DNA from: Cyclospora cayetanensis
Lineage: Eukaryota > Apicomplexa > Conoidasida > Eucoccidiorida > Eimeriidae
Reading direction: 5' to 3'
NCBI RefSeq assembly: GCF_002999335.1
Contig: NW_020312106.1
Span: 27,729-91,728 of the forward strand
Length of the DNA: 64,000 nt
Positions 1-11,328 of the stretch are shown here, piece by piece (the first letter of the stretch is position 1; the number at the start of each line of letters is the position of its first letter). The notes beneath the pieces were generated by a model. It searched no databases. It was not told where the DNA came from and worked only from the letters and a program-made list of their open reading frames with translations. The position numbers and the translations under genes were made by a program.

Positions 1-514
1 AAATGGTTAGGGGTCTGACTTTAGCGGCCCTTAGGGCGGGGCACCAGTGAGCGAACCGTGAAAGTTGCAGTCAGTGTATGCATTTTGTCGCCGACGTGCG
101 CAGCCAGAACCTTTTCGGACGGTGCTTTCGCGAAAAGGTTTTGAGAAAACACAGCTTGCACCCTACTGCTTGAACAGCACCCGTCAATGGAGGGGGTATG
201 CAGGCGTGCAAGCGGTGCCGGCGAGACTTGGGAGCCTTCTGGCCGACTTAGTAGGCCAGGGCCTCGCTACAAGGCTAGCGGTGGGGGGAGACGGGGGGGA
301 GGGGGGCACGAAATCCGTCGAAGCGTAGGCGCTGCCCCCATCAGACCCACAGAGCTCACCGAGGCTAACGCGTGGGCGCCACCCTAAAGCCTCAAACGAA
401 GAATGGCGGGCAAGCCATGGGGGAAATTCCCGTGCGTCCCCTCCTAAAAATGCCTTCCTTAGGCAACAGGCATGTAGGGTTTGTATCCAGTGTGACTGCC
501 TTTTCGAAGTGCGT

Positions 515-2464
515 TCAAAAGGCGGCATCGGCAAGCGCCGTCTGCTGCTGGGGGGCATAACCCGCCTTCGCCAAGTGGTAGCCTACCACCTTGGCTTCTG
601 CCTGTGCACTGTACCGATACTGCAGCAACAGACACTTCCCCGAGCAGTTCAGACGACGGGCCCGGGTGACGAAATCTATGGAGTGACTTTTCCCCAGAAC
701 GCTGCCCTCCAGCGTGAGTTCGAGAGCCATCTCTAAATCTAGAGGGGCCTCCTCTGCGGACCCGTAAGGACTACCTGCTGCTAAGGGGCCCTCTCTGGCG
801 TTTTGGGGGGGCCCCCCCGGAAAGAGCAATGGCTGCAGGTGAGTGGCGAGATACCGCAGGACCAGCCCGATTGACATCCGGCTGGGCACTCGCAGGTAGG
901 GGCGTTCCAACTGAGGAATCTCGAGGGGCAGCGCCAAGACTCCATGAGGCCCTTGTGAGGCACTGCCGCCGATCAAAGCCCCCTCTGGGGGGGTGTGGGC
1001 TTGTTGTTGCTCTAGTTGAAGCTCCAATCGAGCCTTCATCAACTGCGCCTGATAGGTGTCTGGCAGCAACGCGATGGCCGTAGTGAGCTGCTCGTCGAAG
1101 CAAGTGGAGGCACTTAGCAGTTGATCGACAAACTCATTCAGAGGCTGCTGCTGCTGCTGCTGCTGCATCGTCGCCGCAGTGCGGCGGGTGCTGCTACTGG
1201 CGCGTCCTCTCTCTCGCTGCTCATCAGCTGCACTGCCCTGCGAAAAAAGATCTGCTGAAGCCTGCCGTCGTGGCTGCTGCTCCTCCGGAGGGGGCGCTAG
1301 GGGAGGCTCCAGCGGGGGGGCCCCTAGGGCCTCCTCCGCTGTGGCACGCGCTTCGAGGCGGGCCCTTCTGTGGGAGAGGGCCTCCCGTTTGAAGTGTCCA
1401 CCGCTGGCAATAGAGCTGGCAAGATATTCTGGTGGGATTGGCTTGTGCTGATGCTGCTGCATGTACCGCTGCAGCTCCTCCTCTTCGAGCCGCTCCTGCA
1501 CCGCGAAATGAGGAAACAGCTTGTCAACCACGTTTTGCATAGTTCGGTCGAAGAGCACTGCTGCGTTCACTGCTGCTGCCGCGCTGCTGCTTCCCGTCTG
1601 GTTGAAGGCTTTAGCAACGCACGCTGAAGTCACGCGTGGCATGTAGTGCCGCGTGTCTTTTCCCGCCCCTAGGCCAAAAGCGCAAGCACAGCAAACCACA
1701 TCACGATCACCAGGTAAGCATGGCAGAGACGTGCAGAGGCAAGGCGCAGCGAGCCCTCTGACACGGCACGAAATCCACGTCGTGGCAGGGGGAGGGAGCA
1801 GAGGCATTCTGCCATGTCTCGAATAGAGGAAGTGAGAAGGGAAAGCCCATATGTGTAACGTGCAATCGTAGCTGCCAGCAGAAACACGCAGTTCAAGAGG
1901 CCACGAGCGCGCCGCGGTACTCGCCCGCTTAGAGCCAACACACGCACCATCTCGATGAGGTGCCGCCAGCTGCAGATTTCTCTCGCAAAAGGGGCAGCAG
2001 ACTTCCTCGGCTTCTCCACTTTCTGCGTAACTGTAGAGGCACCACCGACAAAACGTGTGGAGGCACTCCTTGATGGTCACTGCGTCTCGAAGGTAGCCGG
2101 TGCAGAGCGAGCAGCGAAAGCTCTTCTCCACTGCCTTCAAGGGGAAAGAGACATCCAAGCCTTCCTCGCTCTCAAAGGCATAGCATGGCTCCGTGTCGGA
2201 ATCCTCGCCAGAATCGGCAGCCTGGGAGGCTCCCATCCGCGAGCGCTTCTGACGTCGAAGCACTTCGGAGGGGCTGGGGGCCCCTTGCGACGGTGTACGG
2301 ACAAAGGGGATGCCTGAAGTGTCGGTAAGCAGCGCAGGGGCCCCTCCCCCGCCGCGTGCAGGAAGGCGCTGCATCTGGAGAAGCGGTAAGGCAGGAGCGA
2401 AGAAGATCCCAACGTCTGCGACGCCGCTTGTACAGGGCTGCTGCTGCTGCGTGTTTTCTCGCAA
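515..2464 (-). CDS. Polycomb-group RING finger (PCGF)-like protein, RING + RAWUL
   Basis: Two exons are inferred, 2464-1948 and 1557-515. The donor GTGCGT and an acceptor CAG leave phase 1 on both sides and give about 519 residues. The frame also stays open through the intron. The N-terminal third has a C3HC4 RING with the PCGF-type signature GYLRDAVTIKECLHTFC followed by CCPFC. Splicing places DRTMQNVVDKLFPHF directly after the RING, the position and wording of the DRTMQDIVYKLVP segment in animal PCGF3/5. Near the C terminus, YLRVPSRMSIGLVLRYL, then LELTLEGSVLG and LLLQYRY, fits a RAWUL (ubiquitin-like) fold with an insertion. In animals and plants such proteins pair with RING1/RING2 in PRC1-type histone H2A ubiquitin ligases, so a nuclear chromatin role is inferred. 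The middle is Gln/Glu/Pro-rich. It is head to head with the TAF12-like gene. Confidence 0.82.
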   Translation of the reverse strand: MRENTQQQQPCTSGVADVGIFFAPALPLLQMQRLPARGGGGAPALLTDTSGIPFVRTPSQGAPSPSEVLRRQKRSRMGASQAADSGEDSDTEPCYAFESEEGLDVSFPLKAVEKSFRCSLCTGYLRDAVTIKECLHTFCRWCLYSYAESGEAEEVCCPFCERNLQLAAPHRDGACVGSKRASTAARSWPLELRVSAGSYDCTLHIWAFPSHFLYSRHGRMPLLPPPATTWISCRVRGLAAPCLCTSLPCLPGDRDVVCCACAFGLGAGKDTRHYMPRVTSACVAKAFNQTGSSSAAAAVNAAVLFDRTMQNVVDKLFPHFAVQERLEEEELQRYMQQHQHKPIPPEYLASSIASGGHFKREALSHRRARLEARATAEEALGAPPLEPPLAPPPEEQQPRRQASADLFSQGSAADEQRERGRASSSTRRTAATMQQQQQQQPLNEFVDQLLSASTCFDEQLTTAIALLPDTYQAQLMKARLELQLEQQQAHTPPEGALIGGSASQGPHGVLALPLEIPQLERPYLRVPSRMSIGLVLRYLATHLQPLLFPGGPPQNAREGPLAAGSPYGSAEEAPLDLEMALELTLEGSVLGKSHSIDFVTRARRLNCSGKCLLLQYRYSAQAEAKVVGYHLAKAGYAPQQQTALADAAF

Positions 2465-3659
2465 GTGTGCCTCACTCGCGGGGGGGAAGAAGCAGCCAAC
2501 GCGGCCTCAACACGGATCCGCTGTCGTGCCTTGCGGAGGAGTCGCTTTCTGAATCCACGCGAGAAGGGGAGCCACTGCAGGAACGCTCCGCGCAGCCACT
2601 CCACCCCTCCCAATCACACCGTAGCTTGAAGCCGGAAGGAAAAGGGCTCCTAGGGGGGTCGTGGAAGGACTCAAGTGAGGAACGAGCGCTGCCACTCACG
2701 GCGATTCGCGCACAAAAAAGCTCTGGAAGGCAGGGCAGAGGGGAAGACGGGGTAAGGCACGCCCAGGAAATCTTCAGACGCCTTTCTCAACACCCTCGCA
2801 CTTACGCATGACGAAAAACGGTACAGATCAAAGGGGCATAGAGCACAGGGGAGCATCCGTTGACACGGCTGCCAGCACCCTGCGTCGCGAACGAACGATT
2901 GCACGCAGTCCGAAGGGCCTCCACGCCGTTTCTCACCGATTCAGACGCACAATATGTAGTGTTTAGTCCAGCTATCACTCATTTTGTGCGCGCGCTCTCT
3001 CTCTCTCTCCCTCTCTCTCTGGAGGCGATTCCACGTCTGCCTGCCCAGACCCCCCTTGAGTCTTAGGGGGGCCCCTCCGGGGCCCCCCTGCTAGGCCTTG
3101 GGGCTTTGCCTGTTGGCTGTTGGAGCCGCGTCGGAAGGAGCTCTGCATGACAGGAAATGAGCCATATTATCCTCCTTCCATTAGACACTGGAATACACAG
3201 CGCGGCAGCCGTTCGGCGTGGAGGTCAGGGGGTTCGGACGCTGCCAAATCCTGTTGCTGTGCAACTTCCCGGAAAAAATTTCCCGCACAGACGCGCAATG
3301 CGGGAAACGTACCCAAAAGTGGCAATATTAGCGCCGTGGGCGCATTTAAGTAAGCTTGTTCCAGTCATCGCGTTCGCCCCTTCGCGCAAGTTCCCCTCCT
3401 TGCCTGTGTTTTTCAAGGCAGACCGAGCCGCTCTAGGGGAGAGACTCTTTGCTCAATCGGCAGTAATACCGATGCTGCCTGAGACGCGCATTACCCTTCT
3501 CCTTCGTAGGTTTCGCGTCTAGATCTGACCGCGAAGGGTGTTCTTTTCCCTCCCGTGGAGGCGTGCAGCCCTTCGCGGTTGGTAAGGAGACACCCAGCAC
3601 ACAGGAGAGCGCCTAAGAGGTCAGCTATCCCTGCTGCCGCCTAGACGCGGCTGTAAAAG
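2465..3659. other. Shared upstream region of two divergent genes
   Basis: About 1.2 kb lies between the start codons of the minus-strand PCGF-like gene and the plus-strand TAF12-like gene. It holds a CT-rich simple tract (about 2996-3024) and a GGGGCCCC-type inverted repeat near 3066-3091 that could fold into a hairpin. No convincing coding exon is seen. A bidirectional promoter is likely from the arrangement, but I see no definable core promoter element. Confidence 0.4.
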
Positions 3660-6153
3660 ATGAGCAATACTCCTCCCATCGAAGGCAAGACTCAGGAGCA
3701 GCAGCAAATGCTGCTGCTTCAACAGCGCGCACAAACTGCACAGCCACACCTCGGGCAGCAGCAACTGCTGCAACACCAGCTGCAGCAGCAGCACCAACAG
3801 CTAATGCAGCAGCATCCCATCGGATCCTCTTCAGTCCAGTCGATGCCGCTGCAACAGCCTATGCTGCAACACTATCAGCAACTGCTTCCTCCTCAGCAGC
3901 AGCAGCCGCAGTCGAGCCACACTTTGCACGGAATGCCACAACACGCCTTCTCGTTGCCTCCCCAGCAACACCTCCACATGCAGCATCTGCAGCAGCACCA
4001 GCATTACATGCACCGACCTCCCTTGCATCAGCAACCCGTGCAGCTGCAACCCTTGCCGCAGCATTTGCAGCAGCACCCGCATGCAGTACCTAGCCCGCAG
4101 CAGCGCCACTTTCTGCAGCAGCAAAAGCAGCAACAGCAGCAGCAACAGCAGCAACAGCAGCAGCACATGTATGCAAGGCAGCAAAAGATCGGTGCTTTGC
4201 AGTCGGAGGGCTCCTTGCCGGCTCCCCAGTTGGCCTCCCAACCACACATGCAGCAGCACCAACAGCTGCAGCAGCTGCAAGCGCAGCAGCCCATGCTGAA
4301 TGCACAGCAGCAGCAGCCGCTTGAGAGGGCTCCTCTTCCAGTCCCTAAGATGGCTCTTACGATGGGCGGTAGTAGTACCAGTAGTAGTAGCAGCAGCAGC
4401 ACTGTGAGCTCTGGGGTAGGTGCACTGCCTCTTCCTACCACCATGCCTCGCCCCCCCCAGGGTAGCAGGGGGCCTCTTCAGGGGGCCCCCCAGGGGCCTC
4501 CCAAGCCAGTGACTCCGCCATCAACAGTTATATTGGCAGCAATGCCAATGGAAGCGGTGCAGATTGCCGCTCGACCAGGGAGCGCCTCAACTGTTGCAGA
4601 TTTGGTGCGGGAGGCTATGGAGGCTGCGGAGGCGGCTGAACGAAATCCAGAGTCATCGTACGGAGCCGTCAGAGAGGCTGATGAGGGCTTTGCTGAAGAC
4701 GACTTTTTAGACTTCACGGAAGACAGTGAGCCTCACTCCTGTGCTGGCAAGGGAGGGGTAGCCGAGGATGAGAGGGAGGTGCTTCATCCCGCTGCTCTGC
4801 TGACAGTAGAGTTCCTTGTTCTTCAGAGCCGCCGACTCTCGGAGCAAAGCAATGCGCAACTCTTCTCCCCCCGCTTACCCCCAACCAATGAGCAAGAGGC
4901 GCAAGCACCCTGGCCCTGATGATGCGTCTACCCTCCCTACGAGCCATGATCCCCGATTTTCGCTGACTGTGGTGTCTGACTGCGCAGTTGCTGCTTTGAT
5001 GGAAGCGTTTTTGAGTCCGTCAGTTGCTGTAGCAGCCCAAACTTTGGAGCTGACAGTGCAGCTCGCCCTTGACTTTGTCGACGAACTTGTAAGCTCCTTT
5101 TGTTTGTGACTCTTGGCCTCAAGACACGCCAGCAAGCTGGCTGACCTTGTGGGGCTTCGTGGAGGCCTGCGCATGCGTTGTGTCTGCCTGAGCGGATCGG
5201 GTGGCTTGAGCGGAATGGGTAGCGACTCCTTCCCAGGAGAGTTCTCAGCGATTTCGAAATACCGCTTCTAGGACTGGGGAAGAGGCGCACAGGGCGACGC
5301 AAGACTGAGGGTTGGAAATTTTCCCGAGGCCACAGTCTTGGCGGAGTTCGCTGCATTTGTGCTTAAGAAGGATAAGGGCATGCAGCTTGTGTCGTGCAGC
5401 TTGTGTATGTATGTAGTATGTGTATGTGTGTATATACGTATCTATATATGTATATGTGCACAGAGTGTATGTATGTATGTATATAGTGCATGTGTGTATG
5501 CATGTATTAAATGTATGCATGTATTGTGTGTATAAGTATGTACGTCATACGGGTATATGGGGTGTATGTGTGCACGGTGTATTGGTACACGTCGGTGTAA
5601 ATGTGGCTGTCGGGTGTTTGTCCATGTGTCATAGGTGGAAAAGGGCTTAGAGAATCGTCGGCAACAGCAGGAAAACTGTCGTTCTTCTTCGACTGCTCCA
5701 AGAAACCTTCTGCCGCCGCTGCTCGCTGAGGATTTGCTGGCAGCCTTGCGGTCACAGCCACGCAAGGCCGTGCGGTGTCGAGAAGCCCTTGAAAATTACA
5801 GACAGCTGGAGGAATTCAAGTGTGCCTTCCCAGAAGGAAGATACCTAGCCGCTCCAACGCAAGCGCAGACGCCAGCACCTCCTCGAGGCAGCAGCAGCAG
5901 CACTCCAGGGGCAGGCCTGCCTCAAACCCAGACACCCCATGGAACCTCTACCGTATCCATGCAACCGCAAGGCCATAGCACGCCGTTCGATCCCTCATTG
6001 GGGATGCAGGGAACTCCTGAGCAACCCCTAGTGGCCATGTTTGGTCAAACCCAGACTCCTAGGGTTCGTCCACAGCAGACCGATGCAACGCTCGAGGTTC
6101 CGCCTCCCCGCTTAACCCCCTCTGCTCCGAGCCCTTTGCCGATGAGCATTTAA
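3660..6153 (+). CDS. TAF12: Gln-rich histone-fold protein, TAF12-like (TFIID/SAGA)
   Basis: Three exons are inferred: 3660-~4805, ~4897-5088 and 5635-6153, about 618 residues. The second junction is secure: donor GTAAGC at 5089 and acceptor ATAG at 5633-5634, both phase 0. It joins TVQLALDFVDEL to VEKGLENRRQQQ. The joined stretch plus PLLAEDLLAAL resembles helices alpha2-alpha3 of the TAF12 histone fold (IADDFIESV...ARHR...VKDVQLHLER in the human protein). TAF12 pairs with TAF4 in TFIID and with ADA1 in SAGA. The first junction only needs some intron of length 1 mod 3 and its exact sites are a guess. Exon 1 is dominated by CAG/CAA (poly-Gln) with a short poly-Ser run and a Pro/Gly segment. 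Other histone-fold families (NF-YC, TAF10) are possible but fit less well. Confidence 0.65.
5400..5625. repeat. TATG/TGTG simple-repeat block in the TAF12-like intron
   Basis: Degenerate TGTATG/TATG/TGTG units fill most of the intron between exons 2 and 3 of the histone-fold gene. The His/Tyr/Thr-rich and Val/Cys-rich open frames across it on both strands are translations of the repeat, not genes. Confidence 0.9.
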
Positions 6154-7793
6154 AGAGGCTGGAAGGTATAGATTTACGAGAGTTTTGGGGTGAAGAAATA
6201 AAACAAATCTCGGGGCTGTGTACAGGGTGGAATGGTGCTTTCGGAACCTCTATTTTCAGCACATTTTGCACAGGGCCGGTAGCCAACGCATAATTGTGAA
6301 GCTGTGCACACCGTGTTGCTCTAGCTGCACGACGCGCACGCTGTTTGTGCAACTCAAGTAGGAGTCCTTGTTTCAGAAACGTCCAGCTCAACGAGGGCAG
6401 TGAGCTGCCTGGTTGATAGATTCTTCCCTTCCCACCAGCTCTCTGAACAGACGTTCCACTGTTCCCACAGAGCTTAGTTGCAAACGCGGAAAAAAATTCA
6501 TGCAGCTGACCCACATTGGTGGCTTTTGAAGTGGCAGCAGCACAAGCAACCGCAACGCACACCCGCATCAGTCTCATGCTTCTGGGCACCACGCTGCACA
6601 ATGGACTGCCCTAGTACTTGTCTTCTTACATACACCGATTGCAACGGGAATATCCAGCTTTCGGAAATTAAGCAAGCATGCGGGCACTCTCTGCGCGATG
6701 ACAGGGGAAGATACATCCAAGAGCGCACAACAAAAAAATGCCTACCAAATTGTAGTTGGTACCTCTGCAAGGGACTTTGATGAAGAGGAACAAGACTATA
6801 CAGATCCACAGGCTTTGTGCCTCTCCTTTGAGGCGATGGGAGGGCGTGTAGCACGACTGTGAGGACGATGCCCACCACCCCTTGCGTTCTGTCCCCTCGT
6901 GCCGCAGTACGGTGCCAAGTGTAGTGAGAAGATGGCCGTGAGGCAAACATGGTTTTGGAAGGGTAATCGTGGTAAGAAAGCAATGTTATCCGCACATGCG
7001 TCCGTAACCAGGTTGCAGCCGCCAGGCAAATGCCTTTGGGAACCAATGCTCGTCTTTCATGAGCAGTTTTTGTAGGCATGGCACTGCCCAATGTACTGGC
7101 ACAATTAAGAAACGCTCTGCATGGTGGGTTCAGCGACATCGAGCTCTGGTATGCCGTACAGATCTGCTAGGCTCTACGATTCACTGCCCATGCCCCTACA
7201 GGGGAGGCCTCGTCACCTCACCGAAGGCCTTATTCAAAGGCGTTACACTTATTACACCCGAAGTAGCTGAGTACTACTTTTTCGAGTGTTCGATACCGCT
7301 GGGGTGAAGGCAAGCTAAGTAGTGAGAAGTGGTTGTACGGGCACGATAATGAAGCAAAAGCACACTGGTTCCTTGAATACGCACATGTCAGTAACCTTCC
7401 CGTTTGTAGTTAGGGATGCCGAGAGTCAACAGAAGCCTCGAGCGGAATCGATTCTGCGTTTACGCGGCACCTGGGCGTGCCAGGTGATACAGGGGTGATC
7501 TAAGAAGATGGAAAGGAAAAAGTAGCAATTGGCGCTACTGGCATGAGTTTTACTTCGTTAGAAGCTTTGTGTGGGGAGTGCTTGCGAGGAGGCACGGCCA
7601 AGCTATCCCTAGTGTCAGACCAGCAGTGCAACTGTCTGTGCCGCCTCTGTAGCCCACACGCATGCTTAGCTTGCCAAAAAGGAGCATTACATCCTTCGCA
7701 ATACACAATTCATGTGGGCTTGAATCATGTTCAAAGTCAGGGGAATGCTTGCTTTCAACATATGGACGGATTGTGCGCCGAGACGGCTGTCAC
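6154..7793. other. Intergenic stretch, no supported gene
   Basis: About 1.6 kb lies between the histone-fold gene and the tRNA. Open frames here are short, overlap on both strands, and show neither recognisable motifs nor low-complexity coding bias. I see nothing annotatable beyond presumed untranslated and spacer sequence. Confidence 0.5.
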
Positions 7794-7866
7794 GCCGATT
7801 TAGCTCAGTCGGTAGAGCGCCAGCCTTTTAAGCTGGTGGTCGCGGGTTCGAGCCCCGTAGTCGGCT
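7794..7866 (+). tRNA. tRNA-Lys(UUU)
   Basis: The cloverleaf can be drawn completely. The acceptor stem GCCGATT pairs with AGTCGGC with one G-T. The D arm is GCTC...GAGC. The anticodon arm CCAGC/GCTGG has loop CTTTTAA and anticodon TTT. The T arm GCGGG/CCCGT has loop TTCGAGC. The discriminator is T (7866). There is no intron and no encoded CCA, as expected for a nuclear gene. The internal A box (TAGCTCAGTCGG) and B box (GGTTCGAGCCC) are intact. Confidence 0.96.
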
Positions 7867-7878
7867 GCCCCCCCTTCC

Positions 7879-7882
7879 TTTT
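7879..7882 (+). terminator. RNA polymerase III T-tract terminator of tRNA-Lys
   Basis: A run of four T lies 12 bases after the mature tRNA end. This matches the usual minimal Pol III termination signal and is the first such run downstream of the gene. Confidence 0.7.
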
Positions 7883-8202
7883 AAAAAGAGTACTAGACTT
7901 TTGGAACGGTTTCTCGCCACTCCCTCCCTTTCTGCGTACTCAATTCACTACTTAATGTAGAAGCTTTTCAATTTTTGAACGTTTGTTCTTGCTCGTGCTT
8001 GCGTGATGACGAAGTGTACTGTGCTAAAACTCGCATTGCCAGTCCGGCACGCCTAATAAGAAAGTTGCATTCGATTGCAATGACTGTATTGCATAAACCG
8101 CTTACATCCTTTTGGATTTCAGTTGGCTGGGAGAAAAAATATCTGTATCTGGCTCTACCGACTCTGCTCGAGGGGCCCCCCTAGGACACAGCACCCAGGC
8201 AC

Positions 8203-11200
8203 ATGACGCGAGAGAAAACGCGGTCTTCTCAGATGCAGCACACGCAAGGCTCGATCCAGGGGAGAGTCCTTGGTGCAGACTTGGGGGTCTCTGATACCGA
8301 GGGCCGTAGCACTACGCGCAGCAAGAGCAAGAAGTCCACTGAGGCGGCGCCTGACGAGGCAGATGGGGCAGTGCATGATGCACACAAGAGCACAGCAGAC
8401 ATGCCTCCGTGTGACGGCTCTCAGAGTCAGCAATGCGATACGCCGGGGTCCTCCAAATCCCCTGTGAGTATCTCCCCCGAGGAAATGGAGAGCAGGGCAG
8501 AATTGTGCCTCCAAGTAATCCTCGAATACGAAGCCGAGATGTCATCCATCCTCCCTCTGGCCGAAGCTTCCTCCGTCGGAGAATTCGAAAGGGATCCCGA
8601 AGGACTCGAAGGGGCCACAGAGACGACTAGCAGAGCTGGAGGAGGCCCCCAACAGAAGCGAAGGCGGCATAATTCCAGCGAAGGCTCCGACCTGCTGCTG
8701 GCAGAAAAAGGCCTCCAACGATTCGCCGCTTATGAAGACTTTAAGCCCGCTTTCGCCCAGCAGACATGTGCTCTGAGTGACGCACCAGGCGACGGTGCAG
8801 CAACCCAAGACGCAGCCCTTGCAGAAGAGGTGAGCGACGGTCTCTTTGTCCCCCAGGTGTGTAGCAGACTGCGGCTTTGCTTGGGTGTCTCTTCTATACC
8901 AGCAGCGTGGGCACTATCATTCCTCCACTAGGCAGCACAGCGCAGGAGAGAGCATGACATGCGCTACTTGGGTGTTCGTGCTCACGAAGAGGCAGCAACA
9001 GCGCCTTTTCCTGTGTGCCTCCCGAGCCAACAGGACTCCTCATTATACACAAAACGGAGTATTGCTCTTTTGCTGCTCGCTGGCCCCTCGCCTGTGCGAA
9101 TGGAAGACATGAGGCGCTCCTGGATGGCACCCCCCCAACGTTTGCGGAGGCGGCACTTTGCTATGCGGATTTTGAGTAAGCGGTCTTCCGATTTAGCCCC
9201 TCATATAAAGCCTTCCCATCAGCACTGATTTGGAAAGCTTTGAGGGCGTAGGAAGGACTCTGCTTCACCTTTTTGTCGTTTGTTTGCCTCTTCGTCTGAG
9301 ATGTAGTGGCCGGCTCTGCTGTTGCCGTGCAGGGGCTGCCCGTGTCGTGAGCTGCTATCGTGTTTTTATCCAGTGCTCCTTTGCTCGTGTTCTTCGTCCC
9401 TCCCAATGAAGGGGTGCGAAGGCGCACAGGAGTGTCAGAGCACCGAGTGAAGAGAGGCGTCCATCAAAGCGCCTGTGACATGAGTGCCCCTTTGGTTCTC
9501 TGCAGATCGCACGGCAGAAATCCTTTTGAGTTGCTTTGGCCTTCAGCTGCTCTTCTTTCATTTACGAGGTGCGTGGCGGATCCTCCGGGAGAGTCCTTCA
9601 CGCAGAGCGTTCTGGTTTGGCTGTCTTGCATGTACGCTTTAATGACTGCCTTAAGTCCGTTTGGTGTTCCCTGCATGACTGTCTCAACAGGAACCAAGTT
9701 TGTTGCCTTGAGCCAAGCCCTGCGATTCTCTCCGCATCTGCAGCTCATCCGATCACGGCGTAGGCCTTTCGCGTTTCCACTGCATGCAGATTTGAATAAG
9801 GAACCCAATGAAGGCCTCCAGGCGCAGGGGTGCTTACAGCTCACCATTTAGAGGGAGTTGCGCGTGGGCTGTGATGCACAAAGCCCTGCACTGCTTGGCC
9901 TCAGCCGTGCATGCGGAGATTCCGCGAACTGCTGCCTGGGGATACGCCGCGTAGGGGCAGTTGCGCAGTGTCTGTTGAGTGTTCCTGCTTTCCTGGGAGC
10001 AGTGTATCGTGGCATGACAGAAACACGAAGGCGACGCTCGGTTTTTTACGCTACAACTCAGGGCTCAACGTTTTTCCTGCCTGATGAGGACATGCGCGCG
10101 GCTGCGGCAGCGAACGCATATGCAGTGCACCTCAAAAAGCTCTAGATCTCAACAGGTCGGGGCACTGTGGCTTGCTATTCAATTTGCAGGGGAGGAGAAT
10201 CTCCGCGGATTCCTTTTGTTCCTCAGCGTCCAGTTCCTCTCTGCGCAGGCAGAGCTGCCTTTGGAAGTTCTCAAGGCGAATTTGCGCGTTGTGGGCCGCG
10301 AGGACCTCCTAAGAAACTTTGACGGTGGGAGGGAGGGGGGAGGGTTGGTTTATAGGGCATCGTTGGCGTTAGGATGCTTGCCAGGCGTTCCTTGTCTGCC
10401 TACAACCCGCTACGCAGTGTCTGCACACCTTGAAGCGGAGGAACGTGCAAAACTTGAGAGAGAGATTCCGTCGCGCAGACTCTTGCGAAACCTGCGTATA
10501 GAATAGTGAAGAACGCCGCCTCCGAAACGCTGCCTAGACTGGCAACATCCGTGTGCCTTTAGAATGCAGCCGAAATCCCTTGAATCAATGCTCTATCCGC
10601 GTTCGCACCTGGTTGTGTACCTGTTGTTTCCTAGAAGCCTCCCTGCTTAAGGCCCCCCACCTTAGAGAAGCGTCACACAGTAAGGCCGATCGCAAGCCCT
10701 GTGCCCGCTGGCGTGGGAGTATTGCTCAGGGCGAAAGCGCAGGCGGAGGAAGGCACATGCCTCGCAGCACGCCAGTTCTGCTGTCTGTCGTGTGTCGGCG
10801 CTTGACAGTGGTGGCCGTTTGCATGTTGGAGGCGAACTAAACAGGGGATCGTGTTCGGCGGGGGGTGCTAGCTTTTTCCTGATCATCCAGTGCTTTTTGT
10901 TGCATTTGCAGAGATCGACCCCCTGGGGGCCCTCCTGTCGGAGTGCGAGTTTCTACGGTATATATCGGTAGAGCGGCGGCATTCAGGAGTCGGGGAGGAG
11001 GCCGAGGTAATACCATATAGATGTGTGTGGAGCTCCTTTGCACCTGTTTCCCTACCTTCCGGCCGTTGCATCGAAGACAGTTTTGGGGGACGAATGCGCA
11101 AACACTAGTCCTCGGATGACTCCGAGGTAGGCACACGGATGCGGGTGGGGGGATCCTGCGCATGCGCTATAGGATACTCTGTTCGTTGCCCCTACCCACC

Positions 11201-11328
11201 GACTTACTTACGAACTGCACCTAGACAAATTTCGCTCCGAGTGCAAGGCCGCTGTCGGCGTGGAGCCACCTGACACTTCATTAAAGCTTCCGGAGGCGGA
11301 GGAACTTCCAGGAGCACCCGAGCCCTAG
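8203..11328 (+). CDS. Unrecognised multi-exon protein (hypothetical)
   Basis: The first exon starts at ATG 8203 and is open to a GTGAGC donor at 8830. It is hydrophilic, Ser/Glu/Lys-rich and has a basic KRRRH patch. Further exons are supported by junction and phase: about 10003-10124 (TETRRRRSVFYATTQGS), 10249-10324 (LPLEVLKANLRVVGRED), 10912-11006 (IDPLGALLSECEFLRYIS) and an 18-nt micro-exon 11109-11126 (SSDDSE). The 10249, 10912 and 11109 joins are all in phase. A segment ending at 9175 (LLDGTPPTFAEAALCYADF) also looks coding, but its phase does not link cleanly. The last exon ends at 11284 or 11328 depending on frame. I recognise no domain. The mixed acidic/basic composition would suit a nuclear protein, which is only inference. 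Confidence 0.5.

Noticed and set aside
3831..4444. Long Leu-rich, Cys-rich and Ala-rich frames opposite the poly-Gln exon
   Set aside because: They are the antisense and shifted translations of CAG/CAA repeats; no motif or start context, and the sense frame has a coherent spliced product.
9464..9847. Minus-strand 127-codon frame with loose resemblance to an RT thumb/connection region
   Set aside because: Similarity is limited to scattered residues and it lies in what appears to be an intron of the 8.2-11.3 kb gene; not enough to call a retroelement fragment.
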